Shown: positions 1 to 6,335 of the stretch, piece by piece
Position numbering within the stretch: position 1 is the stretch's first letter
Layout: every line of letters begins with the position of its first letter
Source of the DNA: an uncultured Oscillospiraceae bacterium
Lineage (GTDB): Bacteria > Bacillota > Clostridia > Oscillospirales > Oscillospiraceae
DNA: 9,557 nucleotides
Reading direction: 5' to 3'
Assembly (NCBI GenBank): GCA_905236265.1
Contig: CAJOOV010000017.1
Span: 1-9,557, forward strand
Position numbers and translations under genes: made by a program
Notes under the pieces: generated by a model
Seen by the model: the letters and a program-made list of their open reading frames with translations, nothing else
Databases searched by the model: none
Told to the model about the DNA's origin: nothing

Positions 1-73
1 CCCTGAAATAAGGCGGCTCGTCCCCACGGCTCTGGCAGCGCTCCCACCTGTTGGACAGATTGGCTGATTTCAT
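1..73 (-). CDS. Possible 5' end of a divergent minus-strand gene (partial, unknown)
   Basis: Reading the minus strand, an ATG at 73-71 opens a frame that stays open to the window edge. It gives 24 residues beginning MKSANLSNRWERCQSRGDEP. A purine-rich AAGGGGG (83-77) lies only three bases before the ATG, which is short for a Shine-Dalgarno. Third codon positions are mostly G or C, as in the real genes here. The competing plus-strand frame, open from base 2 to a TGA at 65-67, uses poorer codons (ATA, AGG, GGA), but it could be the tail of an upstream gene. I do not recognise the product. With only 24 codons and a start just 43 bp from that of spoIVB, leaving little room for two promoters, this call is tentative. 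Confidence 0.35.
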   Translation of the reverse strand, partial: MKSANLSNRWERCQSRGDEPPYFR

Positions 74-75
74 TT

Positions 76-109
76 TCCCCCTTCGGGCAGAGTAATGTCC
101 GGAGGGGGA
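76..109 (+). repeat. 14-bp palindrome covering the spoIVB Shine-Dalgarno
   Basis: Arms 76-89 and 96-109 pair over 14 consecutive positions, with two G-U wobbles in the plus-strand RNA, around the six-base loop GAGTAA (90-95). The right arm contains GGAGGGGGA (101-109), the only plausible Shine-Dalgarno for the TTG start at 117. In any transcript spanning both arms that site would be buried in the stem. On the minus strand the left arm supplies the purine run before the possible divergent ATG at 73. No real T-tract follows (TGATTGTTT), so it is a poor intrinsic terminator. The pairing is seen directly; a regulatory role is inferred. Confidence 0.6.
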
Positions 110-116
110 TGATTGT

Positions 117-1163
117 TTGAAAGAGGAACGAACGAAGCACCCGTGGCTGCTGGCGGGAGCGCTGCTGCTGGTGTGTCTGCTGAGCCTGTCCGGACGGTGC
201 GCCGGGACAGAGGAGGAGAGGATACCCTGTCTCGCCACGGGACAGACCCGGTGCCTGATTCCGGTGGGGCGGACGGTGGGCATCAAGCTCTTTGCCCACG
301 GCGTGATGGTTGTGGGCGTGTCGGAGGGAGCGCAGGGAGAACAGCCGCCCGCCCGCCTGTGCGGACTGAAGCAGGGGGACATTATCACCTGCATCAACGG
401 CAAGACGGTGAACAGCATCGAGGAGGTGGAGCAGGCCCTTGCCTGCACCGGGGGCACGCTGGACATTTCCGCCACACGGGACGGCAGGGAGCTGGAGCTG
501 AGCCTTGAGGATGTCCCCTGCGACGCTCAGGGTGCCTGCAAGCTGGGGGCATGGGTGCGGGACTCCATGGCGGGCATTGGCACCGTCACCTTCTATGACC
601 CGGAGAGCGGCACCTTTGCGGCGCTGGGGCACGGTATCAACGACGTGGACACCGGACTGCTCATGCCCCTGAGGGCCGGGTCAGTAATGCCCTCCAGCGT
701 TTCCGGCGTGGTGAAGGGTCAGCGGGGCACGCCGGGAGAGCTTCACGGCAGCTTCGAGCTGGACAGAGATGTGGGCGTGCTGTGCGCCAACACGGCGTGG
801 GGCATCTTCGGTACCGGCGAGGCGGACTATTTCACCGGGAAGGCCGTGGAGGTGGCGGCACGGGAGGAGCTGAAAACCGGAGCGGCCACGATTCTCGCCA
901 ATGTGGAAGGGGAGAGCGTGGGCGAATATCAGGTAGAGATCCTCCGGGTGTATCCCGCCGGGGGCAGGGAACGCCAGAGCCTGCTTCTCCGGGTCACTGA
1001 CCCGAAGCTGCTGGAGGAAACCGGGGGCATTGTGCAGGGCATGAGCGGCTCTCCCATCCTGCAAAACGGGAAGCTGGTGGGGGCGGTGACCCACGTTCTG
1101 GTGAACGACCCCACACGGGGCTACGGCATCTGCATTGAGGACATGCTGGACGCTGCCGGATAA
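117..1163 (+). CDS. spoIVB: SpoIVB-type sporulation serine peptidase (family S55)
   Basis: SpoIVB is made in the forespore and exported to the space between the spore membranes. In Bacillus subtilis it cleaves SpoIVFA and thereby triggers pro-sigma-K processing in the mother cell. This 348-residue protein has one N-terminal membrane segment (about 10-25), a PDZ domain (about 52-130) and an S55 peptidase domain to the C-terminus. The family triad is visible: His172 in ALGHGI, Asp295 in RVTDPKLL and Ser310 in QGMSGSP. The 15-residue Asp-to-Ser spacing matches B. subtilis Asp363/Ser378. The start is TTG, chosen because GGAGGGGGA (101-109) lies seven bases upstream and the next in-frame Met is residue 64. 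It is shorter than the 426-residue B. subtilis protein and rich in cysteine, with a close pair at 135 and 141. Unlike the usual arrangement, spo0A does not follow. Confidence 0.93.
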   Translation: MKEERTKHPWLLAGALLLVCLLSLSGRCAGTEEERIPCLATGQTRCLIPVGRTVGIKLFAHGVMVVGVSEGAQGEQPPARLCGLKQGDIITCINGKTVNSIEEVEQALACTGGTLDISATRDGRELELSLEDVPCDAQGACKLGAWVRDSMAGIGTVTFYDPESGTFAALGHGINDVDTGLLMPLRAGSVMPSSVSGVVKGQRGTPGELHGSFELDRDVGVLCANTAWGIFGTGEADYFTGKAVEVAAREELKTGAATILANVEGESVGEYQVEILRVYPAGGRERQSLLLRVTDPKLLEETGGIVQGMSGSPILQNGKLVGAVTHVLVNDPTRGYGICIEDMLDAAG

Positions 1164-1170
1164 AGCCATG

Positions 1171-1198
1171 GGCAGCGGCTCCGAAGGGAGCCGCTGCC
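1171..1198 (+). terminator. GC-rich hairpin after spoIVB, probable terminator
   Basis: Arms 1171-1182 and 1187-1198 form a perfect 12-bp GC-rich stem with a GAAG loop, starting seven bases after the spoIVB stop codon. What follows is TTCCCCTG, so the usual U-tract is missing. It may still end or weaken transcription, or protect the 3' end of the message. The candidate promoter just downstream suggests the transcription units separate here. Confidence 0.6.
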
Positions 1199-1218
1199 TT
1201 CCCCTGTACCGGGCACAC

Positions 1219-1247
1219 TTGACCGTTTTCCGTTTTTCGGGTATCCT
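1219..1247 (+). promoter_or_regulatory. Candidate sigma-A promoter for the M3 peptidase
   Basis: A -35-like TTGACC (1219-1224) and a -10-like TATCCT (1242-1247) are separated by 17 bp. Transcription would start near 1254, shortly before the Shine-Dalgarno AAAGGAG (1267-1273) of the peptidase gene. The -35 matches consensus at five of six positions and the -10 at four of six. It lies after the spoIVB hairpin, where a new promoter is expected. Confidence 0.5.
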
Positions 1248-1281
1248 TACAGGGTCAGTACACAAAAAAGGAGCCGAAAAG

Positions 1282-2985
1282 ATGAAGTTTTCCCAGTTCA
1301 CCTATACCCGTCCTGACATGGATGAGGTTCAGAGACAGTACGAGCAGGCCATCTCAAAGCTGGCCGGGGCGCAGGAGTATGCCCAGGCGAGAGCCGCCTT
1401 TCTGGAAAAGGATGCCCTGAGCCGCCGGGTACAGACCCAGGCCACGCTTTGCAGCATCCGCCACTCCATCGACACCACAGACGCTTTCTACGATCAGGAG
1501 TCCGACTTCTGGAACGCAGCCCTTCCTGAGATTGAGGAGTGGGAGCAGGGCTGGACGAAGGCGCTGCTGGACTCCCCCTTCCGGGCTGAATTTGCCGCAG
1601 AGTACGGGGAGCTGATGTTCCTCAACGGAGAGATTGCCCTGAAGAGCTTTGCCCCGGAGATCATCCCGGAGATGAAGCAGGAGAACGAGCTGACCCTGCG
1701 CTATGAAAAGCTGCTGGCCTCGGCGCAGATTCCCTTTGAAGATGGGGTCTATACCCTCTCCCAGCTCACCCCCTTCAAGTCCGACCCGGAGGATGCCCGC
1801 CGCCTTGGGGCATGGCAGGCGGAGGGACGCTGGTACAGGGAGCATCAGCAGGAGCTGGACGAGATCTACGACGAGCTGGTGCATCTGAGAGACGGGATGG
1901 GAAAGAAGCTGGGCTATGAGAGCTACATCCCTCTGGGCTACTACCGCATGGGGAGAAACTGCTATACCCAGCAGGATGTAGAGCGCTTTCGCACTGCCGT
2001 GGTGGAGGATGTGGTGCCCCTTGCAGACGAGCTCTTCCGCCGTCAGGCGCAGCGGCTGGGGGTGGCATATCCCCTGAGCTTTGCGGATGCCGCATTGGAG
2101 TTCCGCTCCGGCAACCCCAAGCCCTCCGGCACAGCGGAGGAGATTCTTCAGGCGGGGGAGAGATTCTATAACGCCCTCTCCCCGGAGACCGGGGCGTTTT
2201 TCCGCATGATGCGGGAGAGAGAGCTGATGGACGTGCTGTCCACCAAGGGCAAGCAGAGCGGCGGCTACTGCACCCAGCTCTGGGATGAAAGGGTGCCCTT
2301 CATCTTTGCCAACTTCAATGGCACCCAGGGAGACGTGGAGGTGGTCACCCATGAGGCGGGACATGCCTTCGCCTTCTACATGAACCGGGACAGGGTGCCC
2401 TGCGAGTACGCATGGCCCACCATGGAGGCCTGCGAGGTACACTCCATGTCCATGGAGTTTTTCGCAGAGCAGTTTGCGCAGGATTTCTTCGGCGCAGATG
2501 CCCAGAAGTTCCGCTACAGCCACCTGTCCGGGGCGCTGACCTTCCTGCCCTACGGCACCATGGTAGACCATTTCCAGCACATCGTCTATGAGCATCCCGA
2601 CTACACCCCCGCCCAGCGCCACGGGGAGTGGAAGCGGCTTCTGGGCATTTACATGCCGTGGCTGCGTCTGGACGGGGAGATACCCTTCTACGCCGACGGG
2701 GAGGGCTGGCAGCGGCAGCACCATATCTACTCCTCCCCCTTCTATTACATTGACTACTGCCTTGCCCAGACGGTGGCCCTTCAGTTCTGGGGACTGCTGC
2801 AGGAAAGCCCCGCTCAGGCATGGGAGCATTACATGGCCTATACCCGTCAGGGAGGCAGCCGCACCTTCACTCAGATGCTGGAGCAGGCGGGGCTGGAGAG
2901 CCCCTTCCGGGAGCACTGCCTGCATCAGGTCTGCACCCAGGCAAAGGCCTATCTGGAGCGCTTCGACTTATCCCAAATATCCTGA
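1282..2985 (+). CDS. M3-family oligoendopeptidase (zinc metallopeptidase)
   Basis: M3 peptidases such as PepF, and the related thimet oligopeptidases, are soluble zinc enzymes that cut short peptides inside the cell. The 567-residue product has no signal peptide or membrane segment. The active-site motif HEAGH is at 357-361; Glu358 would be the catalytic base and His357 and His361 zinc ligands. Glu385 in CEVHSMSMEFF, 24 residues on, fits the third ligand. HHIYSSPFYYIDY (480-492) matches the conserved C-terminal segment whose His and Tyr line the active site. The length is close to clostridial M3 oligoendopeptidases. I chose the ATG at 1282 because AAAGGAG (1267-1273) lies eight bases upstream. 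The frame is open further back to 1135, but that part overlaps spoIVB and its hairpin and shows no family similarity. A peptide importer lies downstream, so it may degrade imported peptides (inference). Confidence 0.93.
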   Translation: MKFSQFTYTRPDMDEVQRQYEQAISKLAGAQEYAQARAAFLEKDALSRRVQTQATLCSIRHSIDTTDAFYDQESDFWNAALPEIEEWEQGWTKALLDSPFRAEFAAEYGELMFLNGEIALKSFAPEIIPEMKQENELTLRYEKLLASAQIPFEDGVYTLSQLTPFKSDPEDARRLGAWQAEGRWYREHQQELDEIYDELVHLRDGMGKKLGYESYIPLGYYRMGRNCYTQQDVERFRTAVVEDVVPLADELFRRQAQRLGVAYPLSFADAALEFRSGNPKPSGTAEEILQAGERFYNALSPETGAFFRMMRERELMDVLSTKGKQSGGYCTQLWDERVPFIFANFNGTQGDVEVVTHEAGHAFAFYMNRDRVPCEYAWPTMEACEVHSMSMEFFAEQFAQDFFGADAQKFRYSHLSGALTFLPYGTMVDHFQHIVYEHPDYTPAQRHGEWKRLLGIYMPWLRLDGEIPFYADGEGWQRQHHIYSSPFYYIDYCLAQTVALQFWGLLQESPAQAWEHYMAYTRQGGSRTFTQMLEQAGLESPFREHCLHQVCTQAKAYLERFDLSQIS

Positions 2986-2991
2986 TTGCTT

Positions 2992-3019
2992 TTGACCGGG
3001 CATTTCCAAATCTTATTAT
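2992..3019 (+). promoter_or_regulatory. Possible upstream sigma-A promoter
   Basis: TTGACC (2992-2997) and TATTAT (3014-3019) each match consensus at five of six positions, with a 16-bp spacer. It starts seven bases after the M3 peptidase stop codon. It touches the stronger-looking candidate at 3019-3047, so only one of them may be active. Confidence 0.35.
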
Positions 3020-3047
3020 TGCAAAGGATAGGGAAACGTGATATACT
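3019..3047 (+). promoter_or_regulatory. Candidate extended -10 sigma-A promoter
   Basis: TTGCAA (3019-3024) is followed after 17 bp by TATACT (3042-3047), preceded by TG one base away (3039-3040), which makes an extended -10 element. Transcription would begin near 3054, leaving a leader of about 68 bases before the ATG at 3122. That leader holds nearly all the inverted repeats of this gap. The promoter probably drives the 197-residue membrane protein and possibly the importer operon after it. Confidence 0.5.
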
Positions 3048-3073
3048 GACATAGCGCATTTATTGTTTATTGC

Positions 3074-3132
3074 GTCACAGTGATAGAGACGAAAAGGGGC
3101 GCCCCTTTTCATCTGTGACTTATGTCACAGAT
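3074..3132 (+). promoter_or_regulatory. Leader with overlapping inverted repeats, possible attenuator or operator
   Basis: Three elements lie here. GAAAAGGGGCGCCCCTTTTC (3091-3110) is a perfect 20-bp palindrome that resembles a short intrinsic terminator. ATCTGTGAC (3111-3119) and GTCACAGAT (3124-3132) form a 9-bp hairpin whose four-base loop (3120-3123) holds the first two bases of the ATG at 3122. A further GTCACAG at 3074-3080 can instead pair with 3113-3119 and enclose the central palindrome, so two folds exclude each other. As DNA, 3114-3129 reads TGTGA-N6-TCACA, the consensus of CRP-type regulators. The repeats are seen; attenuation or operator function is inferred, and I recognise no known riboswitch. 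Confidence 0.45.
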
Positions 3133-3715
3133 GATTCATTCTGGATTCCCGAACCGGGCTGTGGGGGAGTATGTCGTTTTGGCAAGAAATCAATACGCAA
3201 AGGATTACCGGCTCATTGAGACGGTAGACGAGAGAGGGCATATCCACACCGATTACGAGTATATCGGTGTGCCCTATTCCTTCGTGCAGTCCCCGGAGCA
3301 GGTCAGGCGGGAGCTTCGGCTGCGGGGCGTTTTGTGCCTGCTTGGCTGGTGCTGGTTTCTGCTGGCCATGCTGCCCAACTCTCAGGCCATGCGTACATGG
3401 TACGTCTCCCTCCCCTTTGTCTTTACGGCGCTCCCCCTCTGGCAGGGGAGCAGCGCCACGCTTTCCCTGCTCAGAGCGCCCCAGCCCATGGAGCGCCGCT
3501 TTGCGGACAGGCTGGAAAACCGGTTTCCCCCTGCGGCGCTGGCGATGATGCTGCTGCCCGGCGGGGCGACGGTGCTGGAGCTGGTGAGTTGGGCGGCGGG
3601 ACGGAACCGCAGTGCCCCGGACGGGGCATTTGCCCTCTGTGCGGTGCTGTGCGCCGTGTGCGGTGCCTGCTGCTTTGCCCGGCGGGGCAGGCTCACCCTT
3701 CGCAGGGGGGCATAA
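3122..3715 (+). CDS. Unrecognised integral membrane protein (about 4 TM)
   Basis: I do not recognise this 197-residue protein. Residues 1-66 are polar and probably a small cytosolic domain, with a conserved-looking HTDYEYIGVPYSF at 42-54. Four hydrophobic stretches follow at about 69-85, 93-109, 137-159 and 168-186, and then a basic tail (RRGRLTLRRG). The charged stretch at 120-136 between the second and third segments should face the cytosol. An in-frame stop at 3116-3118 limits the start to ATG 3122 or ATG 3131. Neither has a good Shine-Dalgarno, and the first lies in a hairpin loop. Codon use resembles the neighbours, which supports a real gene. It ends 55 bp before the importer's binding-protein gene on the same strand, so it may be co-transcribed and membrane-associated with the transporter, but no function can be assigned. 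Confidence 0.75.
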   Translation: MSQMIHSGFPNRAVGEYVVLARNQYAKDYRLIETVDERGHIHTDYEYIGVPYSFVQSPEQVRRELRLRGVLCLLGWCWFLLAMLPNSQAMRTWYVSLPFVFTALPLWQGSSATLSLLRAPQPMERRFADRLENRFPPAALAMMLLPGGATVLELVSWAAGRNRSAPDGAFALCAVLCAVCGACCFARRGRLTLRRGA

Positions 3716-3725
3716 TCCATGTTAT

Positions 3726-3744
3726 TAGCCGCAGTCTGCGGTTA
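3726..3744 (+). repeat. Small hairpin before the binding-protein gene
   Basis: TAGCCGC (3726-3732) pairs with GCGGTTA (3738-3744) around a five-base loop, one G-U pair included. It is followed by an A-rich stretch, not T, so it is not an intrinsic terminator on the plus strand. It lies between the membrane-protein stop and the Shine-Dalgarno at 3756-3762 and may be a minor mRNA stability element. Confidence 0.3.
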
Positions 3745-3770
3745 GTAAAAAATATAAGGAGGAAACACAT

Positions 3771-6107
3771 ATGAGTAAGCTCAGAAAGCTGCTGGCGCTG
3801 GTTCTGGCGCTGGCCATGGTTCTGGCGCTGGCCGCATGCGGCGGCGGCAGTTCCGACGCTCCTGCACAGCAGACGCAGGACGAACAGCAGACGGAGGACA
3901 CCGCCGAGGCTCCCGCTGAGGACGGGGCGCCGGCGCAGAGTGCCGACGGGGAGCGTGCCAATCTGGTCTACGCCACCTCTACCTTCGGCCAGAAGTTCTC
4001 TCCCTTCTTCTCCACCACTGCCTATGATACCGAGATGGTAGAGCTGGTCACCGGCTACCTGCTGCAGAGTGACCGCGGCGGCGCTGTGGTCGAGAAGGGC
4101 ATCGAGGGCGAGACCCGCAACTACAACGGCACGGATTACACCTACACCGGCATGGGCGACGTGGAGGTCGTTCAGAACGATGACGGCAGCGTGGACTACA
4201 ACCTGACCATGCGGGACGACATCAAGTTCTCCGACGGAGAGCCTGCCACCATCGACGACGTAATCTTCTCCATCTATGTGGAGTGCGACCCCACCTATGA
4301 CGGCTCCTCCACCATCTATGCCCTGCCCATCGAGGGTATGGAAGCCTATCGGGGCGGCATGGACTCCAGAGGCAATGTGATCTTTGCAGCCGGCCCTGAC
4401 GGCTACAATGCCACCGATGCCTACACCGAGGAGCAGTACAACACATTCTGGGACTTCTATAACAACCAGTCCGGCGCTGCCTTCGCTCAGGAGATCGTGG
4501 ACTACTGCATCGCCAACGGCTACAACGCAGCGGGCGACTCCGTGGCCGCCTGCGCCGCCAACTGGGGCTATGAGGGTCTGGCTGAGGATGCCACCACTCA
4601 GGACTTCTGGGAGGCCATCGTGGCCGCCTATCCCACTGTGGAGGAGGCTGAGGAGACGGAGACTGCTGGCTCCAACCGCCTGCAGCTCACCATTGCCGCT
4701 CTGGGCGCTGACTACGAGGTGGGCGTGTCCACCGGCGAGAGCGCTGCCAACATCTCCGGCATCAAGAAGACCGGCGATTACACCATGACCGTGCATATGA
4801 CCCAGTTCAATGCCAAGGCCATCTATGACATGGGCTTCCCCATCGCCCCCCTGCACTACTACGGCGACAAGGCTGCCTATGACTACGACAACAACCAGTT
4901 CGGCTTCACCAAGGGCGACCTGTCCGGCGTGAAGAGCAAGAACACCCAGCCTCTGGGCTGCGGCCCCTATGTGTTCGAGGGCTATGCCAACGGCGTGGTC
5001 ACCCTCTCCGCCAACCCCACCTACTTCGAGGGTGAGCCCGCTGTAAAGACCATTCTGATGCAGGAGAGCGTGGATTCCGACTATGTACCCGGCCTGATTC
5101 AGGGCGGCTTCGACATTGCCCTGCCCTCCATCAATGACGAGACCGTGAAGGCCATTCAGGACGCCAACGGCGGCGAGCTGGTGGGCGACACCATCACCAC
5201 CTACCTCATCGACTACCGCGGCTATGGCTATCTGGGTATCAACGCCGATCTGGTGAATGTGGGCGGCGACCCCGGCTCCGATGCCTCCAAGGCGCTGCGC
5301 AAGGGCTTTATGACCCTGTTCAGTGTCTATCGCGATACCGTCATCAACTCCTACTACGGCGACCGGGCCGCTGTCATCCAGTACCCCATCTCCAACACCT
5401 CCTGGGCGGCTCCCCAGCCTGCCGACGAGGGCTATCAGACCGCCTACTCCGTGGATGTGGAGGGCAACCAGATCTATGACCCCTCCATGAACGAGGAGCA
5501 GCGCTATGAGGCAGCCAAGGCTGCCGCCATCGGCTACTTCAAGGCCGCAGGCTTCACCTATGACGAGGCCGCCGGCAAGTTCACCGACGTGACCGACACC
5601 TATGAGGTCATGATCCCCGGTCAGGGCCAGCAGGATCACCCCGCCTACGGCGTGGCAGTGGCCGCCTCCGATGTTCTGGACTCTCTGGGCATCAAGCTGC
5701 AGGTGAACGACGTGGGCACCAGCGTGTGGAACAACGCTCTGGAATCCAACACCGCCATGATGTGGGCTGCCGCATGGCAGGCAACGCCTGACCCGGATAT
5801 GACCCAGGTTTACTCCAGCGAGAACGCCCACGGCAAGGGCACCAACTCCAACCACTACAGCGTGGACGACGCCGATCTGGATCAGCTCATCAAGGACGGC
5901 CTGACCAGCGCCGATCTGGAATACCGCAAGAGCGTGTACAAAAACGCTATGGAGATCATCATGGACTGGGGCGTGGAGCTGCCTCTGTACCAGCGCAAGG
6001 ACTGCACAGTGGTCTCCACCCAGCGGGTGAACGTGGACACCATGCCCAAGGATATGACTCCTTACTGGGGCTGGAAGGCAGAGATTGCCAAGCTGGCGCT
6101 CCAGTAA
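3771..6107 (+). CDS. Peptide ABC transporter substrate-binding lipoprotein (family 5)
   Basis: This is the extracellular peptide-capturing component of an Opp/Dpp-type importer. The signal peptide ends in the lipobox LAAC with Cys23 as the lipid-anchored residue, followed by an Ala/Gln/Glu/Asp linker to about residue 60. Family-5 signatures are clear: NLTMRDDIKFSDGEPATIDDVIFS (144-167, interpreted as the core motif), LGCGPYVFEGYANG (395-408), NPTYFEG (415-421) and a C-terminal VELPLYQR segment. At 778 residues it is well above the roughly 500-600 usual for OppA/DppA. Much of the excess lies at about 200-330, an Ala/Asp/Glu-rich, largely helical-looking stretch between conserved elements. AAGGAGG (3756-3762) eight bases before the ATG, plus strong use of C-ending codons, suggests high expression. 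Permease genes follow, confirming the role. The exact substrate (oligopeptide, dipeptide or another family-5 ligand) is not determined. Confidence 0.93.
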   Translation: MSKLRKLLALVLALAMVLALAACGGGSSDAPAQQTQDEQQTEDTAEAPAEDGAPAQSADGERANLVYATSTFGQKFSPFFSTTAYDTEMVELVTGYLLQSDRGGAVVEKGIEGETRNYNGTDYTYTGMGDVEVVQNDDGSVDYNLTMRDDIKFSDGEPATIDDVIFSIYVECDPTYDGSSTIYALPIEGMEAYRGGMDSRGNVIFAAGPDGYNATDAYTEEQYNTFWDFYNNQSGAAFAQEIVDYCIANGYNAAGDSVAACAANWGYEGLAEDATTQDFWEAIVAAYPTVEEAEETETAGSNRLQLTIAALGADYEVGVSTGESAANISGIKKTGDYTMTVHMTQFNAKAIYDMGFPIAPLHYYGDKAAYDYDNNQFGFTKGDLSGVKSKNTQPLGCGPYVFEGYANGVVTLSANPTYFEGEPAVKTILMQESVDSDYVPGLIQGGFDIALPSINDETVKAIQDANGGELVGDTITTYLIDYRGYGYLGINADLVNVGGDPGSDASKALRKGFMTLFSVYRDTVINSYYGDRAAVIQYPISNTSWAAPQPADEGYQTAYSVDVEGNQIYDPSMNEEQRYEAAKAAAIGYFKAAGFTYDEAAGKFTDVTDTYEVMIPGQGQQDHPAYGVAVAASDVLDSLGIKLQVNDVGTSVWNNALESNTAMMWAAAWQATPDPDMTQVYSSENAHGKGTNSNHYSVDDADLDQLIKDGLTSADLEYRKSVYKNAMEIIMDWGVELPLYQRKDCTVVSTQRVNVDTMPKDMTPYWGWKAEIAKLALQ

Positions 6108-6149
6108 TTGCCTCCTGCTCCTGATTCACTCTCCGAAGTGATCACATCC

Positions 6150-6183
6150 CGGCACGGAAGGGGGGAAGCCCCCTTCCGTGTCG
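6150..6183 (+). terminator. 15-bp hairpin after the binding-protein gene
   Basis: Arms 6150-6164 and 6169-6183 pair fully, with one G-U, around a GAAG loop; the central 12 bp are perfect Watson-Crick. It starts 43 bases after the stop codon and has no U-tract (GTGGCTTG follows). In binding-protein operons such structures commonly protect the upstream message or stop part of the transcription, so the binding protein exceeds the permeases. That role is inferred here. Confidence 0.6.
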
Positions 6184-6190
6184 TGGCTTG

Positions 6191-6250
6191 TCTCACATAG
6201 GATCTTTGAAGGGCATCGGACTCGACGCCTTTCAAAGGCTCTATGTGAGG
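6191..6250 (+). repeat. 60-nt imperfect inverted repeat between binding protein and permease
   Basis: CTCACATAG (6192-6200) pairs with CTATGTGAG (6241-6249). After a 3x3 internal loop, 6204-6214 pairs with 6227-6237 (one G-U). After one mismatch, TCG/CGA closes a GACT loop. Counting the terminal wobble, about 24 base pairs form. No U-tract follows and I see no flanking direct duplication. It could be an mRNA processing or stability element, or one copy of a dispersed palindromic repeat. Together with the preceding hairpin it occupies much of the 228-bp gap from 6108 to 6335; I see no convincing promoter in the remainder. Confidence 0.6.
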
Positions 6251-6335
6251 CTGTCCAATCCAGTCATCGGAGCCGGTTCCCCTGCGCCTGCGGTACGGTT
6301 CAAAGCATTCCAAAGAGAAAAGGTTGTGATCTGTT

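Noticed and set aside
85..94. GGGCAGAGTA as a sigma-F-like -10 element for spoIVB
   Set aside because: It fits the loose GGnnAnAnT pattern, but no convincing -35 lies at the right distance and the implied start would fall in the Shine-Dalgarno. Too weak to annotate.
1202..1254. CCCTGTA/TACAGGG inverted repeat flanking the M3 peptidase promoter
   Set aside because: Only 7 bp with a 39-bp separation; likely to occur by chance.
1135..1281. N-terminal extension of the M3 peptidase back to an ATG at 1135
   Set aside because: It overlaps spoIVB and reads through the hairpin and promoter. A good ribosome binding site points to the ATG at 1282.
1354..2925. A 523-codon open frame on the minus strand opposite the M3 peptidase
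   Set aside because: It is Leu/Gly/His-rich shadow translation; the plus strand carries the complete zinc-peptidase motif set.
3059..3072. Tandem heptamer TTTATTG x2 in the leader
   Set aside because: Two copies of an AT-rich 7-mer in an AT-rich spacer are too little to call a repeat or operator.
3711..3716. CATAAT as a -10 element for the binding-protein gene
   Set aside because: No -35 element at 15-19 bp upstream and it overlaps the preceding stop codon.
3719..3745. Eight-codon frame (MLLAAVCG) as a leader peptide
   Set aside because: No Shine-Dalgarno and no T-tract terminator after the small hairpin; probably chance.
3693..5855. A 720-codon open frame on the minus strand opposite the binding-protein gene
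   Set aside because: It mirrors the plus-strand gene's C/G-ending codons, its translation is low-complexity (Gly/Val/His/Leu rich) and it has no family motif. The plus strand encodes a clear lipoprotein.
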